From Chloracidobacterium sp. (GTDB lineage Bacteria; Acidobacteriota; Blastocatellia; Pyrinomonadales; Pyrinomonadaceae): a DNA stretch of 64,000 nt. The stretch's first letter is position 1; every line of letters starts with the position of its first letter. Below are positions 17,818 through 27,152 of this stretch, piece by piece. The notes below the pieces were generated by a model. That model saw nothing but the letters and a program-made list of their open reading frames with translations, had not been told where the DNA came from and did not search any database. A program made the translations under genes and the position numbers. Location: contig JADJRV010000007.1 in the NCBI GenBank assembly GCA_016712045.1, positions 124,001 through 188,000 of the forward strand, written 5' to 3'.

Positions 17818-18371
17818 ACGAATCTGCTAGGTCGAGCCTTTGGGGTTGAGTCAATAATGCTCTTTACCGCATCGTGGAGATTGGTTGAAATAAGCGTGGG
17901 AAAGGTTTCAAGCGTTGCTTGATGTTCTGCCCCGTAACCTGTTAATACTAAAGCGGTTGATATATTACCAACTAAGCCCGTTTCGACATCTATCTTCTTA
18001 TCCCCGACCATCCAAGACCCTTCGAGATCAATATCAAAATCCGCCAAAGCAGACTCTATCATTCCCAAACCCGGCTTTCGGCATTTGCAGCCATCGTCAG
18101 GCAAATGCGGGCAAAAATAGAAGGCATCGATAGCATTATCAAGCTCGACCTGAATTTGCGCGTGGATGGCGTGCATATCGTCCACGGTGTAGATCTCGCG
18201 GCCGATACCGGATTGGTTTGTGACGACGATCACGAGATAGCCACTGTCTTTGAGCAGCTTTACCGCCTCTGCGGTGAATGGAAAAAGCCGCAGATCCTCG
18301 ACGCGCGACAAAAAATTGACCTCTTCGATCAAGGTACCGTCTCGGTCGAGAAATATGGCGGGTCTTTTCAT
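17814..18371 (-). CDS. gmhB: D-glycero-D-manno-heptose 1,7-bisphosphate phosphatase GmhB
   Basis: HAD-superfamily phosphatase removing the C7 phosphate in the ADP-heptose pathway for LPS core. 185 residues: motif I FLDRDGTLIEE, motif II VVTNQSGIGRE, the zinc-binding loop CPHLPDDGCKCRKPG that marks GmhB/HisB-type enzymes, and motif IV MVGDKKIDVETG. The C-terminal tail is ordinary. The heptosyltransferase waaF and an epimerase-like gene follow upstream on the same strand with small gaps, together forming a small LPS core locus. The alternative, a histidinol-phosphatase, is disfavoured by this context. Confidence 0.92.
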   Translation of the reverse strand: MKRPAIFLDRDGTLIEEVNFLSRVEDLRLFPFTAEAVKLLKDSGYLVIVVTNQSGIGREIYTVDDMHAIHAQIQVELDNAIDAFYFCPHLPDDGCKCRKPGLGMIESALADFDIDLEGSWMVGDKKIDVETGLVGNISTALVLTGYGAEHQATLETFPTLISTNLHDAVKSIIDSTPKARPSRFV

Positions 18372-18392
18372 AAACTATCTAGCATCAACCAA

Positions 18393-19479
18393 TTACAGGT
18401 AAAACCTCATCTTGTCTGTCATCATAAACATCATCGATATCGGGGGGAATAGCTTGTTCTTGGCGACCTCAAAAACTTCGCCCACCGATATCTGCGTCAT
18501 ACAACGATGATCTATCGGACAATCGCGAAGCATGCACGGCGAACATTCGACCGCCTTTCTTATTGTCTCAGCATTCTGGGCAAAAGGCCGAGTCGTTTCC
18601 GGGATTTGTCGGGCCAAATATTGTAATCGTGTCGGTTCCGACGGCCGGTGCGACATGTGCGAGGCCCATATCATTTGAAATAAGCAGATCGACAACGCTC
18701 AAAACTCCGACCGCCTCGCCAAGATCGGTCTTTCCGCTCATATTTATTAACGGTTTTGAGGATAGATCTACGACCTTTGCCGCAATGTCTGCCTCGTCCG
18801 GCGACCCGACAAGGATAACATTAACGTCCAAATCAGAAACAAGCTTATCGGCAAGCTGTGCGTAACGCTCAGCGGGCCAGCGTTTTGCACGAGAATTTGT
18901 CGATCCGACGCCGAGAGCAACGACCTTTTTTGAAACATCTGCTCCTGCCGCCGACAACATTTCACGAGCGGTATTTTTACGCTTTTCGGAAACGTTAATG
19001 GCTGTGTTTGGAATAGCGTTGACTACAGTTTCACGTCCGAGAACACGGCGTTCGACCTCGCCGATCAGATTTAGATAGTAAAAGACTTCGTGACGGCGGT
19101 TTTTCCATTCGGGAACTGCGACAGGATCGGTGAGTAACAGCCCGCGAATATCTTTGTTATAGCCTATGCGTCGGGGAATACGTGATAATAATGAAGTAAT
19201 TGCTGCCTCAAACGAATTTGGCAGCAATATAGCTAGTTCAAATCCGTCGTCTTTCAGAAATTGCGAATTGTCGTAGACATCCTTGATGGCCCACCGGTGC
19301 TTATCAAAAGTGACCAGTTCGTCAATAAAATCAGCATCGCGAAACAGCCCGTCCGCCCACGTCCGCGTGTGCAGCGTGATGTGCGAATCTCGGAAAATCC
19401 GCCGCAGCTCACGCAAAGCGGGCACGGACATTACCGCGTCGCCGATCCAGTTTGTACAGCGGACAATTATTTTCATCAA
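18393..19479 (-). CDS. waaF: Lipopolysaccharide heptosyltransferase II (GT9), interrupted by one frameshift
   Basis: Adds heptose to the LPS inner core. The start MKIIVRCTNWIGDAVMSVPALREL is the typical GT9/WaaF N-terminus, and the nucleotide-sugar region VALGVGSTNSRAKRWPAERYAQLAD and SNDMGLAHVAPAVG are present. The frame is lost after IFGPTNP: as called it ends at 18568, while the other frame continues as ETTRPFAQNAETIRK and VECSPCMLRDCPIDHRCM, a conserved WaaF tail, to 18393. Removing one base from the GGG at 18601-18603 restores a full-length protein of about 361 residues, so a sequence error is most likely. It overlaps the upstream epimerase-like gene by 4 bp. Confidence 0.9.
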
Positions 19480-20318
19480 AAAAGTGATTTTAATCCTTCG
19501 TCAAGGCGGATCTTTGGTGACCAGTCGAGTTCTTGAGTGACAAGGCTCAGGTCGGTTATATAATTCATCGGTGCAGGAGCGGGAATGTTAGCGTCTTCAT
19601 CGATTATCGCTTGATATCCAGATACCTCTTCAAGTTTCGTGACCGTCTCGCGTAGAGTTAGGGCATTTCGCGGCCCGCCGCCAAGATTGTACAGCCCATG
19701 GCGGATTATCGAATCGGCGAAGGCTTGGCAGGCGCTGGCAAGATCATCGACATGCAGCAGATCCCTTGTTGGCAGTCCTTTGGCGGGCAGGGCGAGCGGC
19801 TCGCCTTTGTTTATTGCATCAACATAATGTCCGACAAAATTTGACACGTTGCCGTCGGTGGCCGGGGCGTACACGGTCGAGAGCCGGAATATGCACGCGC
19901 GAAAGCCGCGTTGGTTTGCGTAATATTCAACGTATCGTTCGGCGACGAGCTTGGACCATTCTAGGGCGGACTGGCCGGAGTATGTCGTCGGACAGGTTTC
20001 CGGCACGGTCGCGTAATTATCCGCAAAGCGGCCATAGACATCTTTGGTCGAGGCAAAGATAAAAACGGCGTTTTGTTTCACCTCACGCAACAGATTGACC
20101 GTACCCTCAACGTTTGTGCGAAAAACGCTCTCGGCGTTGTCGGGTGATTTATCGAGTTCGGCGGCGAGATGGATGATGACGTCATATTCACCGGCCTTCT
20201 TTGCATCCTGGACATTCAAAATATCGAGGCCCGAACGACGCGACAGGTCATCGGCTTCAAAAAAACGCCGGATATGCGTGCCGAGAAATCCGCTACCGCC
20301 TGTTACCAAGACTTTCAT
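19476..20318 (-). CDS. NAD(P)-dependent epimerase/dehydratase family protein lacking the usual catalytic Tyr
   Basis: Extended short-chain dehydrogenase fold, 280 residues. The cofactor-binding glycine motif VTGGSGFLGTHIRR and IHLAAELDKSPDN, IFASTKDVYG are clear. The active-site region reads YSGQSALEWSKLVAERYV: the Lys of Y-x-x-x-K is there, but the position four residues before it is Leu instead of Tyr. The Ser/Thr partner (ASTKD) is kept. Either a different residue serves as base (a Tyr lies six residues further upstream) or the protein has lost classical catalysis. Context (4-bp overlap with waaF, then gmhB) suggests sugar-nucleotide metabolism for LPS core; it is not a convincing HldD because the HldD-specific motifs are absent. 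Confidence 0.8.
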   Translation of the reverse strand: MKVLVTGGSGFLGTHIRRFFEADDLSRRSGLDILNVQDAKKAGEYDVIIHLAAELDKSPDNAESVFRTNVEGTVNLLREVKQNAVFIFASTKDVYGRFADNYATVPETCPTTYSGQSALEWSKLVAERYVEYYANQRGFRACIFRLSTVYAPATDGNVSNFVGHYVDAINKGEPLALPAKGLPTRDLLHVDDLASACQAFADSIIRHGLYNLGGGPRNALTLRETVTKLEEVSGYQAIIDEDANIPAPAPMNYITDLSLVTQELDWSPKIRLDEGLKSLF

Positions 20319-20359
20319 TATGTATTTGCTTCGACGAGTTGCTGTACTGATTCGGCTTT

Positions 20360-21340
20360 TCAGATCACTATTAGAAGGTCGCCCCCATTTATGAGCGTTT
20401 CACCGTTTGGATGAAAGGTGAGGCCGCCGTCTTTACGACGGATCGCAACAACGATCAGGCTGAGTTCGCTCATCAGATTGGTATCTTTCAAATATTTATC
20501 AGAATACATTGACCCCGCAGCGATAGTTATCTCTTCAAAGACAAGATCTAACGATTCTGCAACTATAGAGTCCATAAAGTCGGCTATCGCCGGTTTTAGC
20601 AGGGCTCTGGCCATTGATTGGCTGCCAATGATCGTTGGGGCGACGACACGGCTGGCACCGGCTCGAATTAATTTCGGTTCTGCCTGCTCTTCGACGGCTC
20701 TCGCGACGATGTGCAGATCCGGGTTGAGACCGCGTGCTGTCAGAACGACATAGACGTTTGCGGCATCGTCTGGCAGGCAGCTAGCGAGGCCCTTGGCCCG
20801 CATTACGCCAGCATTGATCAAATTTTCTTCCAACGTCGCATCACCTATGATCAGATGCGAATCGAAGGGCTCAAGCTCGGCGAGTCGCTTCTCATCTGTT
20901 TCGAGAATTACGTGCGGCAGCTTTTGATTCTGTAGGTTGCGGATGATCCGCCGCCCGACGCGCCCCGCGCCGCAGACAATATAGTGGCCTTCTAATTTTT
21001 CCATCTCTTTTATTTTTCGCCGCCGGTCAAAAACCTCTACCATTTCGGATTGGATGACGGTCTGAGCTAGTAACGTTAAAGCATATAGGACCGTACCGAC
21101 GCCCGTTAGCATTAATAATATCGCAAAAATTCGTCCGGCAGGTGTTACTGGTGCTAAGTCGCCGTAACCGACTGTCGTCACGGTCTGGGCGGCGAAATAA
21201 AAGCTGTCAAGCCAGCTATCTTGCTCGAAATATCTGAATCCGGCACCTCCGATCGCGATCATTGCTATCACGATCATCGAGGCAAAGATCAGTCTGCGAC
21301 GCGTTAATCTGGTAAGAGTGGTGAAGATACCGACGGTCAT
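20360..21340 (-). CDS. Potassium channel protein with RCK (TrkA-N/TrkA-C) domains
   Basis: Two-TM K+ channel subunit. I start at ATG 21340 (MTVGIFTTLTRLTRRR); the frame continues upstream to 21463 but would overlap the divergent PBP gene. 326 residues: TM1 (about 16-38), pore helix and selectivity filter TTVGYGDL, TM2 (about 70-95), then the cytoplasmic RCK domain with Rossmann motif VCGAGRVGRRI, acidic residue LETDEKRL for nucleotide binding, and a TrkA-C lobe at the end. Very like MthK/GsuK-type ligand-gated channels. It probably adjusts K+ flux in response to nucleotides or cations. No TrkH partner is nearby, and none is needed for this type. Confidence 0.92.
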   Translation of the reverse strand: MTVGIFTTLTRLTRRRLIFASMIVIAMIAIGGAGFRYFEQDSWLDSFYFAAQTVTTVGYGDLAPVTPAGRIFAILLMLTGVGTVLYALTLLAQTVIQSEMVEVFDRRRKIKEMEKLEGHYIVCGAGRVGRRIIRNLQNQKLPHVILETDEKRLAELEPFDSHLIIGDATLEENLINAGVMRAKGLASCLPDDAANVYVVLTARGLNPDLHIVARAVEEQAEPKLIRAGASRVVAPTIIGSQSMARALLKPAIADFMDSIVAESLDLVFEEITIAAGSMYSDKYLKDTNLMSELSLIVVAIRRKDGGLTFHPNGETLINGGDLLIVI

Positions 21341-21405
21341 AGGAAGAGAATTTATTCGACATTGCGGCGTAAAACTCGCTAAAATATAAATGGTTCCCGC
21401 CGAAG

Positions 21406-24254
21406 ATGATAATCTCACTTCGTCTTCGTAATTCCAACCCTTCGATGCAGGATAACGCACCAATTAAGACCGCCAGATCAAAGATGCCGCCCAAGGGTTG
21501 GGTAAAGTCGCGCCGTCCTGCGTCGGCTTATCAAGCCCCGCCGTCGTCGCGTTTTCGGCGGATATTGCGGCTGATATTTAACGGCTGGACGATCTCGATC
21601 GCGTTGATAATGATGCTCGGCGTGTTCTTAGGGTTGACGTATTTTTGGTTTGAGTTCTCTGACCGCATCGATCAAAAGCTGCTCAGCGGTGAAGTCTATA
21701 CGGCGTCGGCGGGAATCTATTCGGCACCAAAAACGCTCAAGGTTGGCGAAGCGACGACGATTTCTGCGATGATCGACTATCTCAAATCTGCCGGCTATAT
21801 CGAGCGGAACAATCAGGCTGACGCGTCGCGCAGCCGTTATGTCGTTGACGGCGATGTGCTCGGCATTGAGCCAGGGATGACCGGCATTATCGACGGGCAA
21901 AAGGTCTTTCATGCTTTGTCGGTAAAGTTTTCAAAAGATCAAAAAAGCGTTGCCGCGATCGGCGACCGCGATGCGAATGCACAGTTAAACGAGGCAAAGC
22001 TTGAGCCCAAAATCCTGAGCTCTATCGCCGCTGAGGGCGATGGACGGCGAAAGACCGTGACGTTCAACGACATCCCGGCACATCTTGTCAAAGCGATCAC
22101 AGTAACCGAGGATCGCGCTTTTTTTGAACATTACGGCGTCAATCTTCGCGGGATCGCTCGTGCTTTGTGGCGGCGTTACGATACCGAAGAAAACACGCCG
22201 CTGTCGAATCAGGGCGGCTCGTCCATTACACAACAGCTAGTTAAGAATCTGCTCCTGACCCGCGACCAGACATGGGAACGCAAGATCACCGAGGCGTATA
22301 TGTCGGTGATACTCGAGACGCGGTTGAATAAGCAGGAGATATTTACGCTGTACGCCAACCAGATCTATCTCGGCCAGCAGTCGGGCGTTTCGATCTATGG
22401 CGTCGGCGAGGCGTCAAATGCATATTTTGGCAAGGACGTATCCCAACTAACGCCTGCCGAGGCCGCATTCATCGCGGGTATCATTCGCAGCCCGAACCGC
22501 TATAATCCTTACAAAAATCTCGCAAAAGTGACCGAACGTCGTAATCAGGTGCTCGAATCGATGCAGGAGGTCGGCGAGATCACACCGGAGCAATTTGCAC
22601 AGTACAAGCAAGAGCCGATCGTGCTCAAACAGATCTCGAACACAAAGGACCTGCAAGGGAATGCCGTATTTTTCGCAGTACGCAATTGAGGAACTGCCAA
22701 AGATCGTCAACGACCCCGAAGCCTTGCAGCATCTGCGTGTCTATACATCGATCGACCCCGATCTGCAGCGGGCGGCGTATGAGATCGTTAATAAGCGGCT
22801 GGCGGCGCTCGACAAATTCTTTCCAAAGAAACAGGGGTTGAACGCTTCGCTAGTTGCTATCCGGCCAAAAACGGGTGAGATCGTCGCGATGGTCGGCGGA
22901 CGCGATTATCTTGAGAACCAATTTAACCGTGCGACCGATGCGATGCGACAGCCGGGTTCGGTCTTTAAGCCATTTGTTTACGCGACCGCGATCAACTCGG
23001 CGTACGGTTCGGGCACGAGGCAATTTACGGCGGCGAGCATCCTCAAAGACGAGAAGCGGACGTTTACATTTGGCACCGAAACGTACGCGCCGAATAATTA
23101 TGGCGATACCTTCTCAAACAAAGAGACGACTCTGCGGGACGCGCTCGTAAAAAGTAAGAACGTGATCACGGTCGATCTGGCGATGCAGTTAAACATCGGC
23201 AAGGTGATGAATCTCGCCACCAAAGCCGGCTTGCCTAAGGTCGATAAGGCATATCCATCTATGGCTCTTGGCACTGCAGAGGCGACGCCTTTGCAGGTGG
23301 CGACGGCGTATACGATGTTCGCCAATCTTGGCGACCGCGTGTTGCCGACGCCGATCACTCGGGTCACTTCCGGCGACGGCCGCACCAGTGTTTTGTCCAC
23401 ACCCGACCGAAAAAATGTCGTGCGGCCCGATGTCGCGTATGTGATGGACGACATGATGAAAGATGTCATCAATCGCGGCACGGCGGCTCAGGCTCGGAGC
23501 GTGGGGATTTCGCAATAACGCAGGGAAGACGGCGTTTGCGGGTAAGACAGGTACTTCGCGTGACGGGTGGTTTGCCGGGTTTACGCCGGAGCTTGTCGTT
23601 GTGGTTTATGTCGGGTTTGACAACGGCGATGACCTGGGGATGAAAGGCGCTGATTCGGCTATGCCGATATGGGCTGATTTTGTAAAAGAGGCTCTCGCGG
23701 CCCATCCCGAATGGAACGGCGACTGGGCAATGCCCGCCGGTATCCGAAAAGCCGAGATCGACATCCGCAACGGTGCCCTCATCCGCGAACTCGACACCCT
23801 CGGCGACATAGGCCCGACGCCCACGCCCGTTCCTACACCTGTTACACCAAAGGGCGAGCCGACGCCGTACACCGAAGAACTGCCGCCCGTCCCCGAACCT
23901 GAGATCTACGTCACCAATGTCCCGGCGGAGTTTCGCCGCATTGAGATATTTATAACCGGCACGGTCCCAAACCGCTCGATCCTGCCGATGGACGACGCCA
24001 TCCCCGACGATCCGCTGCCCGACAAAACGCCAAGCCCGACGCCGGTAAACCAAACCTGGCAAGACGGCACCGAGCCCCCAAGCGGAACCGCGCCCTCGGG
24101 CCAGGCCCGTGTCCCCGCCGAATCAGCAGGCAGCGTGACGATCATGATCTGTCCCGTGACCGGAAACCGCGCGACCATCAATTGCCCCGACAAACAGGCA
24201 AAGACCTTTAAGTCCGGCTCGGAACCAAAGGATTTTTGCACATTCCATCGTTAG
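21406..24254 (+). CDS. Class A penicillin-binding protein (PBP1A-type), two frameshifts
   Basis: Bifunctional peptidoglycan glycosyltransferase/transpeptidase anchored in the inner membrane. Pieces 21406-22689, 22595-23518 and 23463-24254 are consecutive parts in different frames. Order: cytoplasmic tail, TM (SIALIMMLGVFLGLTYFW), UB2H-like region, GT51 with EDRAFFEHYGVN and GGSSITQQLVKNLLL, then transpeptidase with SxxK in QPGSVFKPF, SxN in SKNVITVD and KTGTSRDGWFAGF. Deleting one A at 22660-22661 and one G in GGGG at 23503-23506 joins the frames, so errors are likely. The C-terminus has a Pro/Thr-rich stretch and two cysteine-containing segments. ATG 21406 is used; ATG 21445 is equally possible. 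Joined length about 948 residues. Confidence 0.92.
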
Positions 24255-24275
24255 CCCGCGTTTGTATTTTGGTAC

Positions 24276-24308
24276 GGTCCGGACCAAGGTGGACTAAGGT
24301 GGACCAAG
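24276..24308. repeat. GGACC-rich short repeat, copy 1
   Basis: GGTCCGGACC followed by AAGGTGGACTAAGGTGGACCAAG: three GGAC(C/T) units at 10-bp steps beginning with a GGTCCGGACC palindrome. It lies between convergent gene ends. A second copy lies at 35411-35440. Confidence 0.7.
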
Positions 24309-24334
24309 ATTCGACGTATCTGGAGCAACGTCAG

Positions 24335-24835
24335 CTATTTACAGGGCGTGTCGATCTCTGGTGAGGTAACCGGTGTGGCTGTGATGTTAAAAGCGTTGCC
24401 AGACGGCTCGATGCGGGCGGTGTATTTGTCTAGGGCGTAGATGGGGTTTGTTTTTATGTCGGGGCGGACCTCGACGCCGACGCGGGCCCAGAAGTATTTG
24501 TCGCATTGGTAAAAGGTGATGTCGGTGGCGGTGCGTTTTTCTTTTGTCAGGAAATGATCGCGGACGGCCATCTCCATCTGAGTCGAGCCGCGAACCTGAT
24601 CGCCAACGCCGGGCAGAGTCATGTAAAAGACGATGCCTCCGATAATGACGACCAGTCCGACGACGATGCCGAGGACTTTTAGATAGTTACGCTCGCTGCC
24701 GGTCTCTTCTTTGACGGTTTGAAACAGGCGGTCTTTTTCGACCACGACCGGAGCGGCAGGCTGCGGTGTGGCTTGCGGCTGCGGTGTCGGGGCAGCGGGT
24801 TTATCGTCGGAGAAGATTCCTTTTTGAAACTTCAT
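24335..24835 (-). CDS. Single-pass membrane protein with Pro/Gln-rich cytoplasmic tail, unknown function
   Basis: I do not recognise a named family. 166 residues: a cytoplasmic N-terminus of about 55 residues with a Pro-Ala-Thr-Gln low-complexity stretch (residues 13-30), one membrane segment (about 58-78, GIVVGLVVIIGGIVFYM), and an extracytoplasmic domain of about 85 residues with two cysteines (ITFYQCDKYF and the terminal DTPCK), which may form a disulfide. The layout is similar to the 6692-7199 product. It is convergent with the PBP1A gene and follows the prolyl oligopeptidase gene. Start ATG 24835 is convincing since no upstream in-frame alternative fits. Confidence 0.7.
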   Translation of the reverse strand: MKFQKGIFSDDKPAAPTPQPQATPQPAAPVVVEKDRLFQTVKEETGSERNYLKVLGIVVGLVVIIGGIVFYMTLPGVGDQVRGSTQMEMAVRDHFLTKEKRTATDITFYQCDKYFWARVGVEVRPDIKTNPIYALDKYTARIEPSGNAFNITATPVTSPEIDTPCK

Positions 24836-24882
24836 ATTGCGTCCAAAAAAGATATAGCACCGTTTTGTTTTCGGAGCAAGAG

Positions 24883-24944
24883 AAAAAGGCCCCGCGATGT
24901 GCGAGGCCTACGGCTTTAGCCGTGAAGATCATGCGTAAACGCAT
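24883..24944 (-). terminator. Hairpin cluster with terminator-like structure after the peptidase gene
   Basis: Read on the minus strand: ATGCGTTTACGCAT (24931-24944), CGGCTAAAGCCG (24910-24921), then GGCCTCGC-ACAT-GCGGGGCC (24888-24908) followed by five T at 24883-24887. The last hairpin has intrinsic-terminator form; the two extra hairpins in series are unusual and may be a mobile-repeat relic. Confidence 0.65.
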
Positions 24945-24956
24945 AACTCTTAACGC

Positions 24957-27071
24957 TTATTTCATCCCTAGGCTTTTGACCAGGAATGCGTAGATGTCGG
25001 CTTGCTGTTCGATCGCGAGTGCGGTCGGTAAGCCTGCTCCGTGGCCGCCGCGGGTTTGGATGCGGATGAGGACCGGTGCGTCGCCGGCTTGGGCGTGCTG
25101 CATCGCCGCCGTGTATTTGAACGAATGAGCAGGGAACACGCGGTCATCGTGATCAGCCGTTGTCACCAAGGTCGGCGGGTATTTGGTACCGGGTTTGGCG
25201 TTATGGTACGGCGAATAGGCGTACATCACCTTAAAATCTTCGGCATTTGTCGGGTCGCCGTAATCCGAACGCCACGCCCAGCCGATGGTGAATTTATCAA
25301 AGCGGATCATGTCCATCACGCCCACCTGCGGGATTGCCGCACCAAAAAGATCCGGATGCTGGTTGAGCGTCGCACCGACAAGCAGGCCGCCGTTCGAGCC
25401 GCCTTGGATGGCCAGTTTTGGCGTCGAGGTGTATTTGTTTGCGATCAGCCATTTTGCGGCCCAGGCAAAATCGTCAAATGTATTTTGCTTGTTGAGCCGC
25501 GAACCGCCTTTCCACCAGTCTTTGCCGTACTCGGCACCGCCGCGAAGACACGCTGACGCATAAACGCCGCCCATTTCGAGCCACGCCACACGCGAAGCCG
25601 AAAATCCCGGCGTCGTCGAGATATTAAAACCGCCGTAACCATAAAGCAGAGTTGGGTTGCTGCCGTCGCGTTTCAAGCCTTTTTTATAAGTAAGGAACAT
25701 CGGAACTTTCGTGCCGTCCTTGCTCGGGTAAAAGACCCGCTCGACCTCATATTGCGACCCGTCAAATTTGACGCCTGCCTTGCGAAAGACCTTGCTCTCA
25801 CCGGTTTTCATGTCGTAGCGATAGATGGTCGGCGGGGCGTTAAAGCTTGAGTAGGTATAAAACGTCTCGGTGTCCGTCCGTTTGCCGCCAAAACCGCCGG
25901 CCGTGCCGATGCCGGGAAGTTTTACGTCGCGAACAAATTTGCCGCTCGTTTCGTAGATCTTAAACGCCGTCGAAGCGTCCTGTAGATAATTGAGAACGAA
26001 TTGGTTGTTTATGAAGCTGACACCATTGAGCGTGTCGGCTGATTGCGGCACGACATCTTTCCAGATCATCGAACGGTCGAGCACGTTGCGTGAAACGACC
26101 TTGCCGCGCGATGCGTCTTTGTCGGTCTGAAAATAAAAGGTCGATCCGTCGTTGCCGAGGAAATTCCAGCTATTTTCGAGGTTTTCGACAAGCGGAATGA
26201 TCGGGGCTTTTTCCATGGTCAGGTTTTTGAAATAGACCATGTTCATCCGCTCGGTGCCTTTGCCGACGGTGATGAGCAGCCAGTTGCCGTCTTCAGAGAT
26301 CTCGGCTCCGCTAAAATATTCGCCATTGTCAGGGCGTTCATAGACGACGTAATCGTCAGATTGCGGCGTGCCGAGTTTGTGAAAATAGATCTTTTGAAAC
26401 AACGTGGTCTGTTTGAGTTCCTCGCCTTTTTTCACCGGGGCGTAGCTGCTGTAATAAAAGCCGCTGTTGTCTTTGAGCCACGCCGAGACGCCCTGACGGT
26501 TTGGTGCGAGCGTGTCGGGTAGGTCTTCGCCGGTGACGGTGTTGCGGACCCGCCAAGTCGTGCGGTCGCTGCCGGCTTCGGAAACGCCGTACGCCCAAAG
26601 CTTGCCGTCCTCGGTAAAGTTAGAGCCGTTCAACGCGGCAGTGCCATCCGCCCGGAGTTTATTCGGATCGAAAAATACCGTGCCCGGATCGTCAATAGAT
26701 TTTGCTCTGTACCAGACGCTCTGATTCTGGAGGCCGTCGTTCTTTGTATATATGTAAAAACCGTCGGCGATCTTTGCCGGGGCACCAAAACGCTCGTAGT
26801 TGGTGAGTTCGGTGAGGCGGTCTTTTATTTTTGCCCGCTGCGGAACCGATTGGATATAGGCGTCGGTGATCTTGTTTTCGGCCTCGATCCAAGACTTCAT
26901 CTCTGCGGTCTCGGTATCTTCCATCCAGCGATACGGGTCAGCGACTGATGTGCCGTGAAAATTATCGACCTGATCGCCGCGGCGAGGTTTGGGGTAATCA
27001 AATTTTTGTGCAGGGACGGCCGACGTCAGAAACGCACAGATAACTACAAAGAATAAAGCTCTCTTAAACAT
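24957..27071 (-). CDS. Secreted prolyl oligopeptidase (S9A family)
   Basis: Serine peptidase cleaving after proline in short peptides. Start ATG 27071 gives a signal peptide MFKRALFFVVICAFLTSAVPAQ, so the enzyme is exported; the open frame continues to 27137 but lacks a better start. N-terminal beta-propeller (about residues 70-420; DPYRWMEDTETAEMKSW is the S9 entry motif) and C-terminal alpha/beta hydrolase: catalytic Ser in GGSNGGLLVG, Asp in TADHDDRVFP and His in RGGHGAG. About 704 residues, normal for the family. Exported prolyl oligopeptidases are common in Acidobacteriota and Bacteroidetes that feed on proteins. Monocistronic; three hairpins lie downstream. Confidence 0.93.
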   Translation of the reverse strand: MFKRALFFVVICAFLTSAVPAQKFDYPKPRRGDQVDNFHGTSVADPYRWMEDTETAEMKSWIEAENKITDAYIQSVPQRAKIKDRLTELTNYERFGAPAKIADGFYIYTKNDGLQNQSVWYRAKSIDDPGTVFFDPNKLRADGTAALNGSNFTEDGKLWAYGVSEAGSDRTTWRVRNTVTGEDLPDTLAPNRQGVSAWLKDNSGFYYSSYAPVKKGEELKQTTLFQKIYFHKLGTPQSDDYVVYERPDNGEYFSGAEISEDGNWLLITVGKGTERMNMVYFKNLTMEKAPIIPLVENLENSWNFLGNDGSTFYFQTDKDASRGKVVSRNVLDRSMIWKDVVPQSADTLNGVSFINNQFVLNYLQDASTAFKIYETSGKFVRDVKLPGIGTAGGFGGKRTDTETFYTYSSFNAPPTIYRYDMKTGESKVFRKAGVKFDGSQYEVERVFYPSKDGTKVPMFLTYKKGLKRDGSNPTLLYGYGGFNISTTPGFSASRVAWLEMGGVYASACLRGGAEYGKDWWKGGSRLNKQNTFDDFAWAAKWLIANKYTSTPKLAIQGGSNGGLLVGATLNQHPDLFGAAIPQVGVMDMIRFDKFTIGWAWRSDYGDPTNAEDFKVMYAYSPYHNAKPGTKYPPTLVTTADHDDRVFPAHSFKYTAAMQHAQAGDAPVLIRIQTRGGHGAGLPTALAIEQQADIYAFLVKSLGMK

Positions 27072-27152
27072 ATTGCGTAGATACTCCTTTGCGAAATGAA
27101 TTTTCGCTAAGTATAAGACGCGATACGTCGAAAGCAAAATTGTACGGGGAAA

